Shown here: piece after piece, positions 44,991 through 54,039 of the stretch
Numbering within the stretch: position 1 is the stretch's first letter
Layout of the letters: each line of letters starts with the position of its first letter
DNA from: Phycisphaerae bacterium
Lineage (GTDB): Bacteria; Planctomycetota; Phycisphaerae; UBA1845; Fen-1342
Assembly (NCBI GenBank): GCA_030612705.1
Contig: JAUWNI010000007.1
Span: forward strand, 1-60,128
Direction of reading: 5' to 3'
Length of the DNA: 60,128 bases
Position numbers and translations under genes: made by a program
The notes under the pieces: generated by a model
The model's database searches: none
What the model was told of the DNA's origin: nothing
Seen by the model: the letters and a program-made list of their open reading frames with translations, nothing else

Positions 44991-46085
44991 ATGGGCAAAA
45001 TTATCAATATTTGCGGGGCCAGGCCGAATTTCATGAAGATCGCCCCGCTGATGCGCGCATACCAAGCATACGAGGGGATCAATCCCCTGCTCGTGCATAC
45101 CGGCCAGCACTACGACAGCAACATGTCGGAGCTGTTTTTCAAGCAATTGAACATCCCCGAGCCGGATCTCAACCTCGAGGTCGGCTCCGGCAGCCACGCT
45201 GTGCAGACCGCCGAGATCATGAAGCGGTTTGAGCCGGTGGTGCTGGAGCACAAGCCCGAGTGGGTGGTCGTCGTTGGCGACGTGAACAGCACGATCGCCT
45301 GCGGGTTGGTTGCCAAAAAACTGGACGTGAAGCTGGCTCACGTCGAGGCCGGGCTGCGGAGCTTCGACCGGACGATGCCGGAGGAGCTCAACCGACTGCT
45401 GACCGACGCGATTTCCGACCTGCTGTTCGTGAGCGAGCCCAGCGGGCTGAAAAATCTCAAACACGAGGGTATCCCCGACAAGAGAGTGCACTTCGTCGGC
45501 AATGTTATGATCGACACGCTACGGGCAAATCTCGAACACGCCCAACGTTCGACGATCCTGGACACGCTGGAGCTGAAAGAAGGCGGCTATAACGTCGTCA
45601 CGCTGCATCGGCCGAGCAATGTGGACGACGCGGAGGTCTTCGGCGGCATCGCCGAGGCGCTCGATGCGATTCAGCGGGATCTGCCCACGGTCTTTCCGAT
45701 GCACCCGCGGACCGTGCACAATCTGCCGAAGCTGGGCTTGGCGGAGCGTTTCGAGAAGATGAAGCAACTACGCGTGATCGAGCCGCTGGGATACCTCGAC
45801 TTTCTGAAGCTGATGTCCAGCGCCTCGGTCGCCATAACCGACTCCGGCGGCATCCAGGAGGAAACCACGATCCTAGGCGTCTGGTGCTTGACCGTGCGCG
45901 AGAACACCGAGCGCCCGGTCACGATAACGAGCGGCACGAACACAATAGTCGGCACAAACCCGGAAAAGATCATCGCGGCGTATCGCCAACGCCGGGCCGA
46001 AAAGCTGAACGCCCCCCCGGTACCGGAAAAGTGGGACGGTCGAGCGGCGGAGCGGATAGCGAAATTGTTAGCGGAGGCGTCGTAA
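44991..46085 (+). CDS. wecB: UDP-N-acetylglucosamine 2-epimerase (non-hydrolysing)
   Basis: 364 residues, interconverts UDP-GlcNAc and UDP-ManNAc. Typical segments are ICGARPNFMKIAPLMRAY, VLVHTGQHYDSNMSELFF-like (LLVHTGQHYDSNMSELFF), VEAGLRSFDRTMPEELNR, and DSGGIQEETTILGV. The ATG at 44991 has GGAG 9 bases upstream and starts exactly at the conserved N-terminus; an in-frame start at 44961 is less likely. It supplies ManNAc-type precursors for the polysaccharide, possibly together with the dehydrogenase-like gene at 59070. Confidence 0.93.
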   Translation: MGKIINICGARPNFMKIAPLMRAYQAYEGINPLLVHTGQHYDSNMSELFFKQLNIPEPDLNLEVGSGSHAVQTAEIMKRFEPVVLEHKPEWVVVVGDVNSTIACGLVAKKLDVKLAHVEAGLRSFDRTMPEELNRLLTDAISDLLFVSEPSGLKNLKHEGIPDKRVHFVGNVMIDTLRANLEHAQRSTILDTLELKEGGYNVVTLHRPSNVDDAEVFGGIAEALDAIQRDLPTVFPMHPRTVHNLPKLGLAERFEKMKQLRVIEPLGYLDFLKLMSSASVAITDSGGIQEETTILGVWCLTVRENTERPVTITSGTNTIVGTNPEKIIAAYRQRRAEKLNAPPVPEKWDGRAAERIAKLLAEAS

Positions 46086-46203
46086 GATCGGCATTCTGGA
46101 AACGACATGGAATTAAGGCTCCGTCGAATAATGACCGCACTGTTGCCGGCCGATGGTGTTGCCAGCATACGAAGATGGGTTATGACATTACTGGAATAAT
46201 TCG

Positions 46204-47097
46204 ATGAGAAACGGCCTGTTGTTAATACAGATTGTTTTATTATTCACGGTCTCATCGGCGGATTGTCAAACTGGAGGCAGTGAGTCGAGGCCGGGCAGAA
46301 CGACGCAAAAGTTGAGAATTATACCGTGGGTAGAAGTGAACTTTCCTCCACGATATGTGGAAGATGCTGTTGAGGGCTTGCGAATTTGGAGAAAAGTGAC
46401 AGATACGGCGATTGTATCAACAATGCCCGGCCGCGCAGACTTATATCGCGAATTGCGGAAACGTGTTCCTGACATGCACATTATTCCCGGCCTGAAGACG
46501 ATGGATTTGCTCAAACGATTCGATTCCGTGGGGGGGTGGCGAATAGTAGCAAAGGAACTCGCAGCTATTCGTGCCGCAAGCGGAGAGCGAGTCATCTTAT
46601 TGGACAACGAAATCGCAATGAAGCCGTATATTGACGGCGTTCAGCCCGTGAATCTGGATCGCCTTAGAACAGGGCTATCGAAGTTACCTCGCGACATTGA
46701 TTACTTGTGGTACCCAAGCATTTTCGGGAAGGACGACAAACAGCGTCGCAATGCCGAGGTGTGCCGCGTAGTAGAAGAAGTGCTAAAAGATGTCCGTTTC
46801 CTTGATCAACGATATCAAGGCATACGCGCGGTAACGGATCGCGCGCGTATTGCTGCTGATAAACGATTGAAGGCCATTGCCAGGAAACCCACGTTGCCGA
46901 TGTTGTATTTCTACGGATCCGATGGGCGGTATGTCTGGTGGAAAGACGAACAGGTCCATGAGGCATTGGAGCATATTCGCCGAGAATGGGGTGACAGCGC
47001 GGATGTCGTAATTTATCCCGGTGTAAAACGCTGGGTTGAAGCCGCCAGTTCGATCTCGCGGAGAATACCGTTGATTGACAGGCAGAGACGTCCGTAA
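46204..47097 (+). CDS. Exported protein of unknown function in the polysaccharide locus
   Basis: 297 residues, no confident family. Signal peptide MRNGLLLIQIVLLFTVSSAD then a soluble alpha/beta domain. Repeating strand-helix features (LRIIPWVEVNFPP, DTAIVSTMPGRADLY, MHIIPGLKTMDLL, RVILLDNEIAMKPY, DIDYLWYPSIFG, MLYFYGSDGRYVWW, ADVVIYPGVKRW) resemble a TIM-barrel glycosidase-like fold with acidic DNE on a strand end. Base composition is clearly more AT-rich than upstream genes. A polysaccharide-lyase or hydrolase role in the locus is possible but unproven. Confidence 0.7.
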   Translation: MRNGLLLIQIVLLFTVSSADCQTGGSESRPGRTTQKLRIIPWVEVNFPPRYVEDAVEGLRIWRKVTDTAIVSTMPGRADLYRELRKRVPDMHIIPGLKTMDLLKRFDSVGGWRIVAKELAAIRAASGERVILLDNEIAMKPYIDGVQPVNLDRLRTGLSKLPRDIDYLWYPSIFGKDDKQRRNAEVCRVVEEVLKDVRFLDQRYQGIRAVTDRARIAADKRLKAIARKPTLPMLYFYGSDGRYVWWKDEQVHEALEHIRREWGDSADVVIYPGVKRWVEAASSISRRIPLIDRQRRP

Positions 47098-47198
47098 ACA
47101 TAGGTGCCGAAGTTGTCTTTAATCAGCGGAAAGGATCCTATAACGCGCATCACAAAGGACCATATTAGCAAAGTGTTAAAGCTAGAGGCAAATAAAGA

Positions 47199-48647
47199 AT
47201 GAGCACCGAAGCACTGATAATGCTGGCTATACTTGCAGTATTTACAGGCGCATGCGTGCTCATTTTCGGATTAGGTTACCGAATAGGCGATTTGCTGTTC
47301 TTCGCCGCGGCCGTGATGCCGATTATCTGGATCAGCCGTCTTAACCAGTATTTCATCATGATCGGTGAGTCCAAGTACATATTGCTGTGGGCAGTATTCG
47401 CACTGCTGATCCTGGCGGCAATATTGTTTGGTAATCGGAATACAAAACATATCCTGCGCAAGCCTTCGCGTAACGTCATGGTCACAATGGCTGTACTCCT
47501 GAGCGTCATGTTGCTCAGCAGCCTTTTTAGCAGCCACGGCGGTCAGGACGTGATTAGCGGGATCACCGCATTGATGTTCGTCATTCTGCCTTTCCTTGCC
47601 GCCCGAGCGGTCGTACAATGGTGCCGGGTTGACGAAGCCGGAATTCAGCGCGCGGTGCTATCACTCTTCATGGCGGGTGGTCTGCTGGGCGTGTTGAGCA
47701 CGGTTACCGCATTGTTACCCAGCTTGCTGCCCAGCATGGGCCTCGGCGTGGCATATAAGACGTACGGATACTCACGGGCCTATTCGGCACTCGGAGGGGC
47801 AAACGGGACGGGGATGGTCCTGCTGCTGCTATACTGTACGGCATTCGGTCAGTTATTGGCCAAAAAGCGACGGATGATTGCAGGAGTAGCCTTGTCGCTG
47901 GCGTTCATCGGTCTTTTGACCACACTGGCGCGCGGAGCGTTGATCGGCCTCGTCGCCGCTACTATATTCCTGCTCATATCGCAACGGCGCGACATGGCCC
48001 GGCGGATTATGATTGCTTCAATCGTGGCGGTAATTCTGTTGATCCCGATCGTATACAAACTCAACCAACATTATACACTGGAACGGCTTAACATTACGCC
48101 CGGTGGCCTGAAGGATGCGACTGGCGGGGGGCGCACTGCGACAATGATATCCTCGTTGCATTACGGAATGAATCATATCATCCTGGGCGGTGGTTGGGGG
48201 CTGATTTACGAAAAGCCCCGAATCCGTTATGCGTATAAACCCGGTAGCTATGGTCGGACATTCACGCTGGATGGCCGCTTTAGCTTGACAACCCCACATT
48301 GCTTGCCGGCACTGGTGCTGGTAGAGTCGGGAGGACTTGGACTGTTGGCATTGGGTTTCTTCATCTGGGCGATGTGGAAGGCACTCAGACCACCTGATCC
48401 GCGCATATGTCCCCATGGAGCCGCCATTGTTCAAGGATTTCGCGCAAGTATCCTGGGCTTCCTTGTGGTATCACTGATACAAGATAACCTCTTTCTGACG
48501 GAGAAGGTGGCATATTGCTACTACTTGTACTTCTTCACCGGCCTGGCAGCTGCGACATACTACAGAACTATATCGCATAACGAGCAGGTAATAACTGCCA
48601 ATGAGATAATCCACTCCAATATATTATCGGCGTCGTCGGGTGGCTGA
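47199..48647 (+). CDS. O-antigen polymerase/ligase-like membrane protein (Wzy/WaaL type)
   Basis: 482 residues with about twelve hydrophobic helices and a larger periplasmic loop (about residues 285-370, including TATMISSLHYGMNHIILGGG). This layout fits the O-antigen ligase/polymerase superfamily; sequence alone does not separate Wzy from WaaL. Next to a Wzx-like flippase, polymerase is the more likely role. The last codons overlap the flippase gene. Confidence 0.8.
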   Translation: MSTEALIMLAILAVFTGACVLIFGLGYRIGDLLFFAAAVMPIIWISRLNQYFIMIGESKYILLWAVFALLILAAILFGNRNTKHILRKPSRNVMVTMAVLLSVMLLSSLFSSHGGQDVISGITALMFVILPFLAARAVVQWCRVDEAGIQRAVLSLFMAGGLLGVLSTVTALLPSLLPSMGLGVAYKTYGYSRAYSALGGANGTGMVLLLLYCTAFGQLLAKKRRMIAGVALSLAFIGLLTTLARGALIGLVAATIFLLISQRRDMARRIMIASIVAVILLIPIVYKLNQHYTLERLNITPGGLKDATGGGRTATMISSLHYGMNHIILGGGWGLIYEKPRIRYAYKPGSYGRTFTLDGRFSLTTPHCLPALVLVESGGLGLLALGFFIWAMWKALRPPDPRICPHGAAIVQGFRASILGFLVVSLIQDNLFLTEKVAYCYYLYFFTGLAAATYYRTISHNEQVITANEIIHSNILSASSGG

Positions 48648-50112
48648 TGTGTTCCCTGGCAGTGAAGCTACATCTGGGCAATCGAGTGCGGAATCTAATG
48701 AGGCGCATAACGGAGTATCATTGCAGCACGAGAATACCGCAAGAGTCAATAAAGAGGACGGCGATATAGGCTTGACGGGTTGCGCAAACACTGTCGTAAA
48801 CTCCAGCGCATCAAAGGGGTTTTTGAAGGACACGACGATCACACTTGCGAGCCGGGTGCTGGCGATCGTGGTCAGTATCGGAATCGCCAGTGCTACAGCC
48901 TGGCTTCTTGGTCCGGCTGGCAAGGGAGAGTTGGCGATCTGCCTTATTTTCGCGCAGCTTCTCGTGCTGGGGTTGGGCTTCGGAGTCGATATGGGTTGCG
49001 CCTACTACGCCGGAAGCAAACGTGAACAGCTTGGTACCGTCTTAGGCACTCAGATTGTTGCGTATGCCGTCACAGCAACGACAGTTGCCGTTCTCGGCAT
49101 CGCGTGCCTAAATTCGTCGTTACCGTTCGTTCAAAAAGTGCCATATACGGCTTTGGCGTGCGCGATCGCATTCGCGTTGACGCAATTGTTCTTTGTCTTT
49201 ATGACCGTGCTATTTATGGGACTGGGCCGAATAACGCATTACAACATCGCACGTATCGGAAACCAGGCAATAACGCTTATATTTCTTCTTGGGGCCTGCT
49301 GGGTTATTCCAAATGTCACCGTAGCCGTCATTGCCTATGTGCTCGGTTCTCTGCTGGCGGGAATATTCCTGTTGTTAGTACTGATGCACGGTGGTCTGCA
49401 ATCGCGTATTGCAATATCATGGCGTTCTATCACTGCCTGTTATCGGTACGGTATCAAGTACTACTTTGGTAAACTGGCAACACTTGTCGACATCCAGATG
49501 GGCGTTATAGTCATCGCGATGGTCGGAACAACCGAACAGGCGGGACTATTCTCGGCGGCACTGGGGTTGGCGAGCCGTTTGTGGATCCTTCCGGAAACGC
49601 TCAATATAGTACTACTGTCACGTGTGCTGACAGAACAGACTGCCTTGGTGGGCTTGATCACACGAAGTTGTCGCGTAGCTCTGATCTTGACCGCCGCCGC
49701 AGCCTGCTTGCTAGCCATCTTATCCAAACCGATAGTCGCTATAATACTCTCACCAGCGTTTCTGCCCGCCGTTCTACCTCTCTTGATTATGTTGCCCGGT
49801 GTGTTGATGGGATGTATAACTAGGGTGTTGATCTCATACTTTAACGGCGTCGGCAGGCCGGAATACAACTCGATTACACTGCTGATAGGACTGGCAATTA
49901 ACGTCACAATGATGATCGTATTGTTGCCGCGCTGGGGTTTGTTGGGTGCCGCAACGGCCGCGTCGGTGGCTTATATCACGGAAGCCATCCTGGCAATGTT
50001 ACTGTTCACAAAGCTAACGGGACAGTCATGGAGGGGATTCCTGCCGCGTTATGATGATATTCATGCAATCATGATCTTGATACGACAAAAGGGAAGCGCT
50101 CGGTCGGGATAG
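48640..50112 (+). CDS. Polysaccharide flippase (Wzx-like)
   Basis: 490 residues. After about 65 hydrophilic residues there are about 12-14 membrane helices, starting FLKDTTITLASRVLAIVVSI with the following AWLLGPAGKGELAICLIF typical of the PST/Wzx exporters. It should move lipid-linked repeat units across the inner membrane. The annotated start is a GTG at 48640 overlapping the upstream gene by 8 bases; no strong ribosome site, and a later start is possible. Moderately AT-rich. Confidence 0.85.
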   Translation: MADVFPGSEATSGQSSAESNEAHNGVSLQHENTARVNKEDGDIGLTGCANTVVNSSASKGFLKDTTITLASRVLAIVVSIGIASATAWLLGPAGKGELAICLIFAQLLVLGLGFGVDMGCAYYAGSKREQLGTVLGTQIVAYAVTATTVAVLGIACLNSSLPFVQKVPYTALACAIAFALTQLFFVFMTVLFMGLGRITHYNIARIGNQAITLIFLLGACWVIPNVTVAVIAYVLGSLLAGIFLLLVLMHGGLQSRIAISWRSITACYRYGIKYYFGKLATLVDIQMGVIVIAMVGTTEQAGLFSAALGLASRLWILPETLNIVLLSRVLTEQTALVGLITRSCRVALILTAAAACLLAILSKPIVAIILSPAFLPAVLPLLIMLPGVLMGCITRVLISYFNGVGRPEYNSITLLIGLAINVTMMIVLLPRWGLLGAATAASVAYITEAILAMLLFTKLTGQSWRGFLPRYDDIHAIMILIRQKGSARSG

Positions 50113-50135
50113 GATCGGTAAGAAGAGATGCCACG

Positions 50136-51404
50136 GTGAGAGAATCGCTGACGATATATTTCTTTTGTGAAACCTACACGGGTTACCGCAACTACTTCAT
50201 GCGGCGGGCATCGGCGCCGCAAGGGTTGCCGCCATTGTACAATACCTGGAACGGCTACGCAGAGCGTGGGCACCGAGTTCACATCTTCACACAGGATTAC
50301 ATGTACGACGGTTACAGCAAGTGGATGCATGACGGAAAGCAATTGCACAACATCCCACTACCTTTCAAATATCTGCGCGAGAAGCGCCATACGCTTAAAG
50401 GGAAGATATTATTTCGTATTGCAAGACAGTTCGGTCTGTTCAGGCTATGGCGCTATGTGACACGCCTTGCGAGGGAGGAACCGCCGGATGTGATTTATAG
50501 TTGTAGTCCATGGTGCTCACTCATAGCATGGCGAAAGGCGCGACGTTATAATGCAGTACATGTTGTGCGCCGTTTCGGAACCGTCCTGTACGAGAATATA
50601 CAGGGCAAAGGCATGGGTCTGAACGAAAGCTTGCGCGTCGAGGCACTATTCTATCGGATGCCGTTCGACATGCTCGTGATGGGCAACGATGGAACATATG
50701 GAGATCGCGTGGCTCGTCATTACGGCTGTCCCGAGGATAAGCTGAGATTCTGGACCAACGGTATCAACAAGGAGTTGTACGATCCTGAATATGACCGCGT
50801 AGCATTTCGTCGTCGTTTCGGGTATTCAGAGGATAAGCCGGTGATTCTTGCCCTTAGCCGCATGTCAAGCTGGAAACGGATTGACCGCGTACTGGACGTA
50901 ATGCGGTATGTCAAGGAAGAGCGCCCAGACGCGCGTCTTCTAATAGTGGGTGAGGGGGAGATGGAGCAGGAATACAAGAAGATTGCCATAAGCATGGCGA
51001 TTGACGACGTCACGCATTTCGTCGGCCCGGTGGAGCATAGGGATGTAGGCGATTATTTCAATGGTTGTGATATCTATATACAGTTATTCGATATAACTAA
51101 TCGTTGCAATCCGCTCTACGAGGCAATGGTGTGCGCAATGCCGGTAGTGACAATGGATGATCCGAGCATCGACGATATGGTATTCCACAAGAAGACTGGG
51201 TTGCGCGTCGGGCCCACGGAAATGGATAGAGCGGCGCATCATATACTGGAGCTGCTGGAAAACAAAGGACATTGCAGAGAACTGGGAGACGCGGCACGTG
51301 AACATATAGTGAAGAAGTTTCAGACCTGGCCGGAAAGGATCGATATGGAAATCAAGGAAGTACTAGATCTGGTCAAAGGGAAACAGTCTCTGGATAAGAC
51401 GTAA
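50136..51404 (+). CDS. Glycosyltransferase family 4-like protein
   Basis: 422 residues, GT-B fold. The C-terminal half has the nucleotide-sugar-binding series PVILALSRMSSWKRIDRVLD, ARLLIVGEGEMEQEY, FVGPVEHRDVGDYFNGCDIY, and a final acidic site NRCNPLYEAMVCAMPVVTMD (Glu). Cytoplasmic face of the inner membrane. GTG start at 50136 after AGAAGAG. Part of the repeat-unit assembly; linkage unknown. Confidence 0.88.
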   Translation: MRESLTIYFFCETYTGYRNYFMRRASAPQGLPPLYNTWNGYAERGHRVHIFTQDYMYDGYSKWMHDGKQLHNIPLPFKYLREKRHTLKGKILFRIARQFGLFRLWRYVTRLAREEPPDVIYSCSPWCSLIAWRKARRYNAVHVVRRFGTVLYENIQGKGMGLNESLRVEALFYRMPFDMLVMGNDGTYGDRVARHYGCPEDKLRFWTNGINKELYDPEYDRVAFRRRFGYSEDKPVILALSRMSSWKRIDRVLDVMRYVKEERPDARLLIVGEGEMEQEYKKIAISMAIDDVTHFVGPVEHRDVGDYFNGCDIYIQLFDITNRCNPLYEAMVCAMPVVTMDDPSIDDMVFHKKTGLRVGPTEMDRAAHHILELLENKGHCRELGDAAREHIVKKFQTWPERIDMEIKEVLDLVKGKQSLDKT

Positions 51405-51539
51405 ATGTAATCGAATATATATGTATCATGTACATATTACTTAGGTAAGGTAATGTATGGACATGATTGTGTGAGGGAGATTACGGCGGCAGCGTATATA
51501 CACCGAAGAATGAATAATAGCATGAAAGGAAGTAACACA

Positions 51540-52733
51540 GTGGCGAGGGAAGCACGCGACATGGTCCTTGGTACCGGTTGCAATCCCCTGGCGCGGCGTG
51601 ACGGCAAGTGGTATATACATAGTTCTTTCGGAACGATCGTTGAACGTCTTGCGCCATGCGTGAAAAGGATTGAATATCGCGGACCCGTCCTGCGTGAATG
51701 CGCTGTGGAAAAGGCCGATTGCGAATTGAGTCAGCCGAACATTACGGTTCGGGCTTGGGACACATGGATCAACTCGCTGAATGCCCTCAAACGACCGTTT
51801 CGCCTGATACGACAATACTGGGAAATGTCGCAATCATGCGATGCGTTGTTTATTCGCGGGATAAGTCCGCTGAGCTGGACGATACATTGGATGGCGCGGC
51901 TACGTGGCATACGTGTTGTCCAATGGATCGCCGCCAACTCGGTGGAAATCATGCGTGGTGAAGAACGCGGTTACGGCCCGATCATCACGCGTATGGGAAT
52001 CTGCTTTGCATATTTCGAACGTTACATGACAAAGATTGCAATAAAGGTCAGTGGGGCGTATGTCATTACCAGCGGGAAAGAGTTGGGCCGGATCTTCAAT
52101 TCGAAACGCACGATCGCATGCGACAGCTCGAGTACGACTTCAGAGAAAGATTTCCTGGTACGGGAAGATACATGCACGGGCGAGAAGATCAGGATCATGT
52201 TCCTGGGCTTTATACGAGCGGAGAAGGGAATCGAGTATCTGATTCGCGCCATGCCAATGATTGAATCCGATCGTCCCGTGCATCTGGCATTGGTCGGCGG
52301 ATGGGATCAGTTTCCTAACGAGCACGATCGACTCGTGGGGATCATTCAGGAACTGGGACTTGCGGATTGCGTCAGTTGGGAAGGATACATCAAGGTACTG
52401 TTCGACCAGATTGACCGATCTGACATGCTCGTGTTGCCGAGCATGTCGGAAGGTACGCCGCACGTGCTGATCGAGGCGCGCTCGCGCAGCTTACCGGTTG
52501 TGGCCAGCCGCGTAGGGGGAATCCCCGACAGCATTACCGACGGTGAGGACGGCCTGCTCGTTCAGCCGCGCGATCCGGGAGCAATTGCCTGGGCGATAAC
52601 CCGGATCATCAACGATGCAGAGCTGCGACAACGGCTGATTCGTCAAGGGCGAGAGCGGGTCAGCACAATGACGATCGAGTGGTTCGTCGATCTGATCATG
52701 GACCTGCTCACGCGTACGGATTCCAAAGAATGA
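51540..52733 (+). CDS. Glycosyltransferase family 4 protein
   Basis: 397 residues with GT-B features: IRIMFLGFIRAEKGIEYLIR, HLALVGGWDQFPNE, VSWEGYIKVLFDQIDRSDML, and the donor-site run PSMSEGTPHVLIEARSRSLP with ExxxxxxE. The open frame begins at 51453, but AAAGGAAG lies 7 bases before a GTG at 51540, so the shorter form is preferred. AT-rich upstream gap (51405-51539). Adds one sugar to the repeat unit. Confidence 0.85.
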   Translation: MAREARDMVLGTGCNPLARRDGKWYIHSSFGTIVERLAPCVKRIEYRGPVLRECAVEKADCELSQPNITVRAWDTWINSLNALKRPFRLIRQYWEMSQSCDALFIRGISPLSWTIHWMARLRGIRVVQWIAANSVEIMRGEERGYGPIITRMGICFAYFERYMTKIAIKVSGAYVITSGKELGRIFNSKRTIACDSSSTTSEKDFLVREDTCTGEKIRIMFLGFIRAEKGIEYLIRAMPMIESDRPVHLALVGGWDQFPNEHDRLVGIIQELGLADCVSWEGYIKVLFDQIDRSDMLVLPSMSEGTPHVLIEARSRSLPVVASRVGGIPDSITDGEDGLLVQPRDPGAIAWAITRIINDAELRQRLIRQGRERVSTMTIEWFVDLIMDLLTRTDSKE

Positions 52734-52766
52734 AGTGGCACCAAAGGCAATAGGGTGCGTGCAGAG

Positions 52767-54005
52767 ATGCATGTCGCTTATATACATCAGCATTTTTCAA
52801 CCAAGCAGGGCTCGACCGGAACCCGGTCTTACGAGATGGCCCAATCTCTCATACGTGCCGGTCACCGTGTGACAATGATCGCGGGGGCATTTGACATCGG
52901 TGATCAGACGTTGGCCGCGGCTCAACGTGTCAGCGAACACAACGTCGACGGCATACGCGTGCTACGTATCTCCGAACCCTACAGTAACAAGATGGGTTTT
53001 GCTCGACGCCTGCTGGCCTTCGGGCGATTCGCCCGGAGCGCCGCCGGACTTGTCGGCGAACTCGACGCCGATCTGGTATTTGCCACGTCGACGCCGTTGA
53101 CAGTTGGGATCCCCGGGATGAAGGGTGCGCGGAAACTCGGGGTGCCTTTCGTTTTCGAGGTGCGCGACTTGTGGCCGGAACTCCCGATCGCGATGGGTAT
53201 ATTGAAGAACCCGTTGCTGATCTGGTACGCCAAGCGACTCGAACGAAACATCTACACGGCCGCCGAACGGATCATCGCTCTTGCGCCGGGGATGAAAGAC
53301 GGAATCGTGCGGACCGGGTATCCGGCCGAGCGGGTGACGCTGATTCCCAACGGCTGCGATCTCGATCTGTTCCAGCCAAGCGGCGGCACGCTCGACGACG
53401 CACGCTTCGGCGAGCCGGATGACTTCCGCCTTGTGTTCACCGGGGCCCACGGTCTGGCCAACGGGCTCGACGCCGTCCTTGACGCCGCGGTTGAGCTCAA
53501 ACGCCGTGGCGAGTGCGGGATTCGGTTCGTTTTCATCGGCACCGGCGGCCTAAAGCCTCGCTTGGTCGAGCGCAGCCAGGCGGAAGGCCTCGATTCTCTG
53601 GTTTGCTGGATCGACCCGATCCCGAAGGGGGAACTGGCCCGACTTCTCCCAAGGATGGACGCCGGCATGATGATCTTGAAAAACTACCCGGCATTCTATT
53701 ACGGCACATCGCCGAACAAGTTCTTCGACTACATCGCCAGTGGCCTGCCCGTCCTGAATAACTATCCGGGCTGGCTGGCGGAGATGATTGAGGAACACAA
53801 GTGTGGACTCGCGGTCCCCCCCGAAGACCCGCACTCTTTCGCGAACGCCGTTGTCGAGCTACGGGACCGTCGCGGCGAACTTGCCGAGCTGGGCAGGAGA
53901 GGGCGACAATTGGCGGAGACGGAGTTCGGACGCGAAAAGCTGGGTGAGGCTTTTGTTAAAACGCTCGAAGACGCGCGAGCAACGTATCAAGCATCTCCCA
54001 AGTAA
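52767..54005 (+). CDS. WbuB-like glycosyltransferase family 4
   Basis: 412 residues. The N-terminus MHVAYIHQHFSTKQGSTGTR with a flexible loop, the central FVFEVRDLWPELPIAMGILK, and TLIPNGCDLDLFQP are hallmarks of WbuB/WbpT-like GTs. C-terminus: FVFIGTGGLKPRLVERSQ and FYYGTSPNKFFDYIASGLPV. The start at 52767 is chosen by family alignment; a GTG at 52755 is in frame. Here GC content returns to the genome level after the AT-rich stretch. Followed on the opposite strand by the aminotransferase. Confidence 0.88.
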   Translation: MHVAYIHQHFSTKQGSTGTRSYEMAQSLIRAGHRVTMIAGAFDIGDQTLAAAQRVSEHNVDGIRVLRISEPYSNKMGFARRLLAFGRFARSAAGLVGELDADLVFATSTPLTVGIPGMKGARKLGVPFVFEVRDLWPELPIAMGILKNPLLIWYAKRLERNIYTAAERIIALAPGMKDGIVRTGYPAERVTLIPNGCDLDLFQPSGGTLDDARFGEPDDFRLVFTGAHGLANGLDAVLDAAVELKRRGECGIRFVFIGTGGLKPRLVERSQAEGLDSLVCWIDPIPKGELARLLPRMDAGMMILKNYPAFYYGTSPNKFFDYIASGLPVLNNYPGWLAEMIEEHKCGLAVPPEDPHSFANAVVELRDRRGELAELGRRGRQLAETEFGREKLGEAFVKTLEDARATYQASPK

Positions 54006-54039
54006 AACCACGCGACCGGATTGTAAGAGCAGGGCCGCT

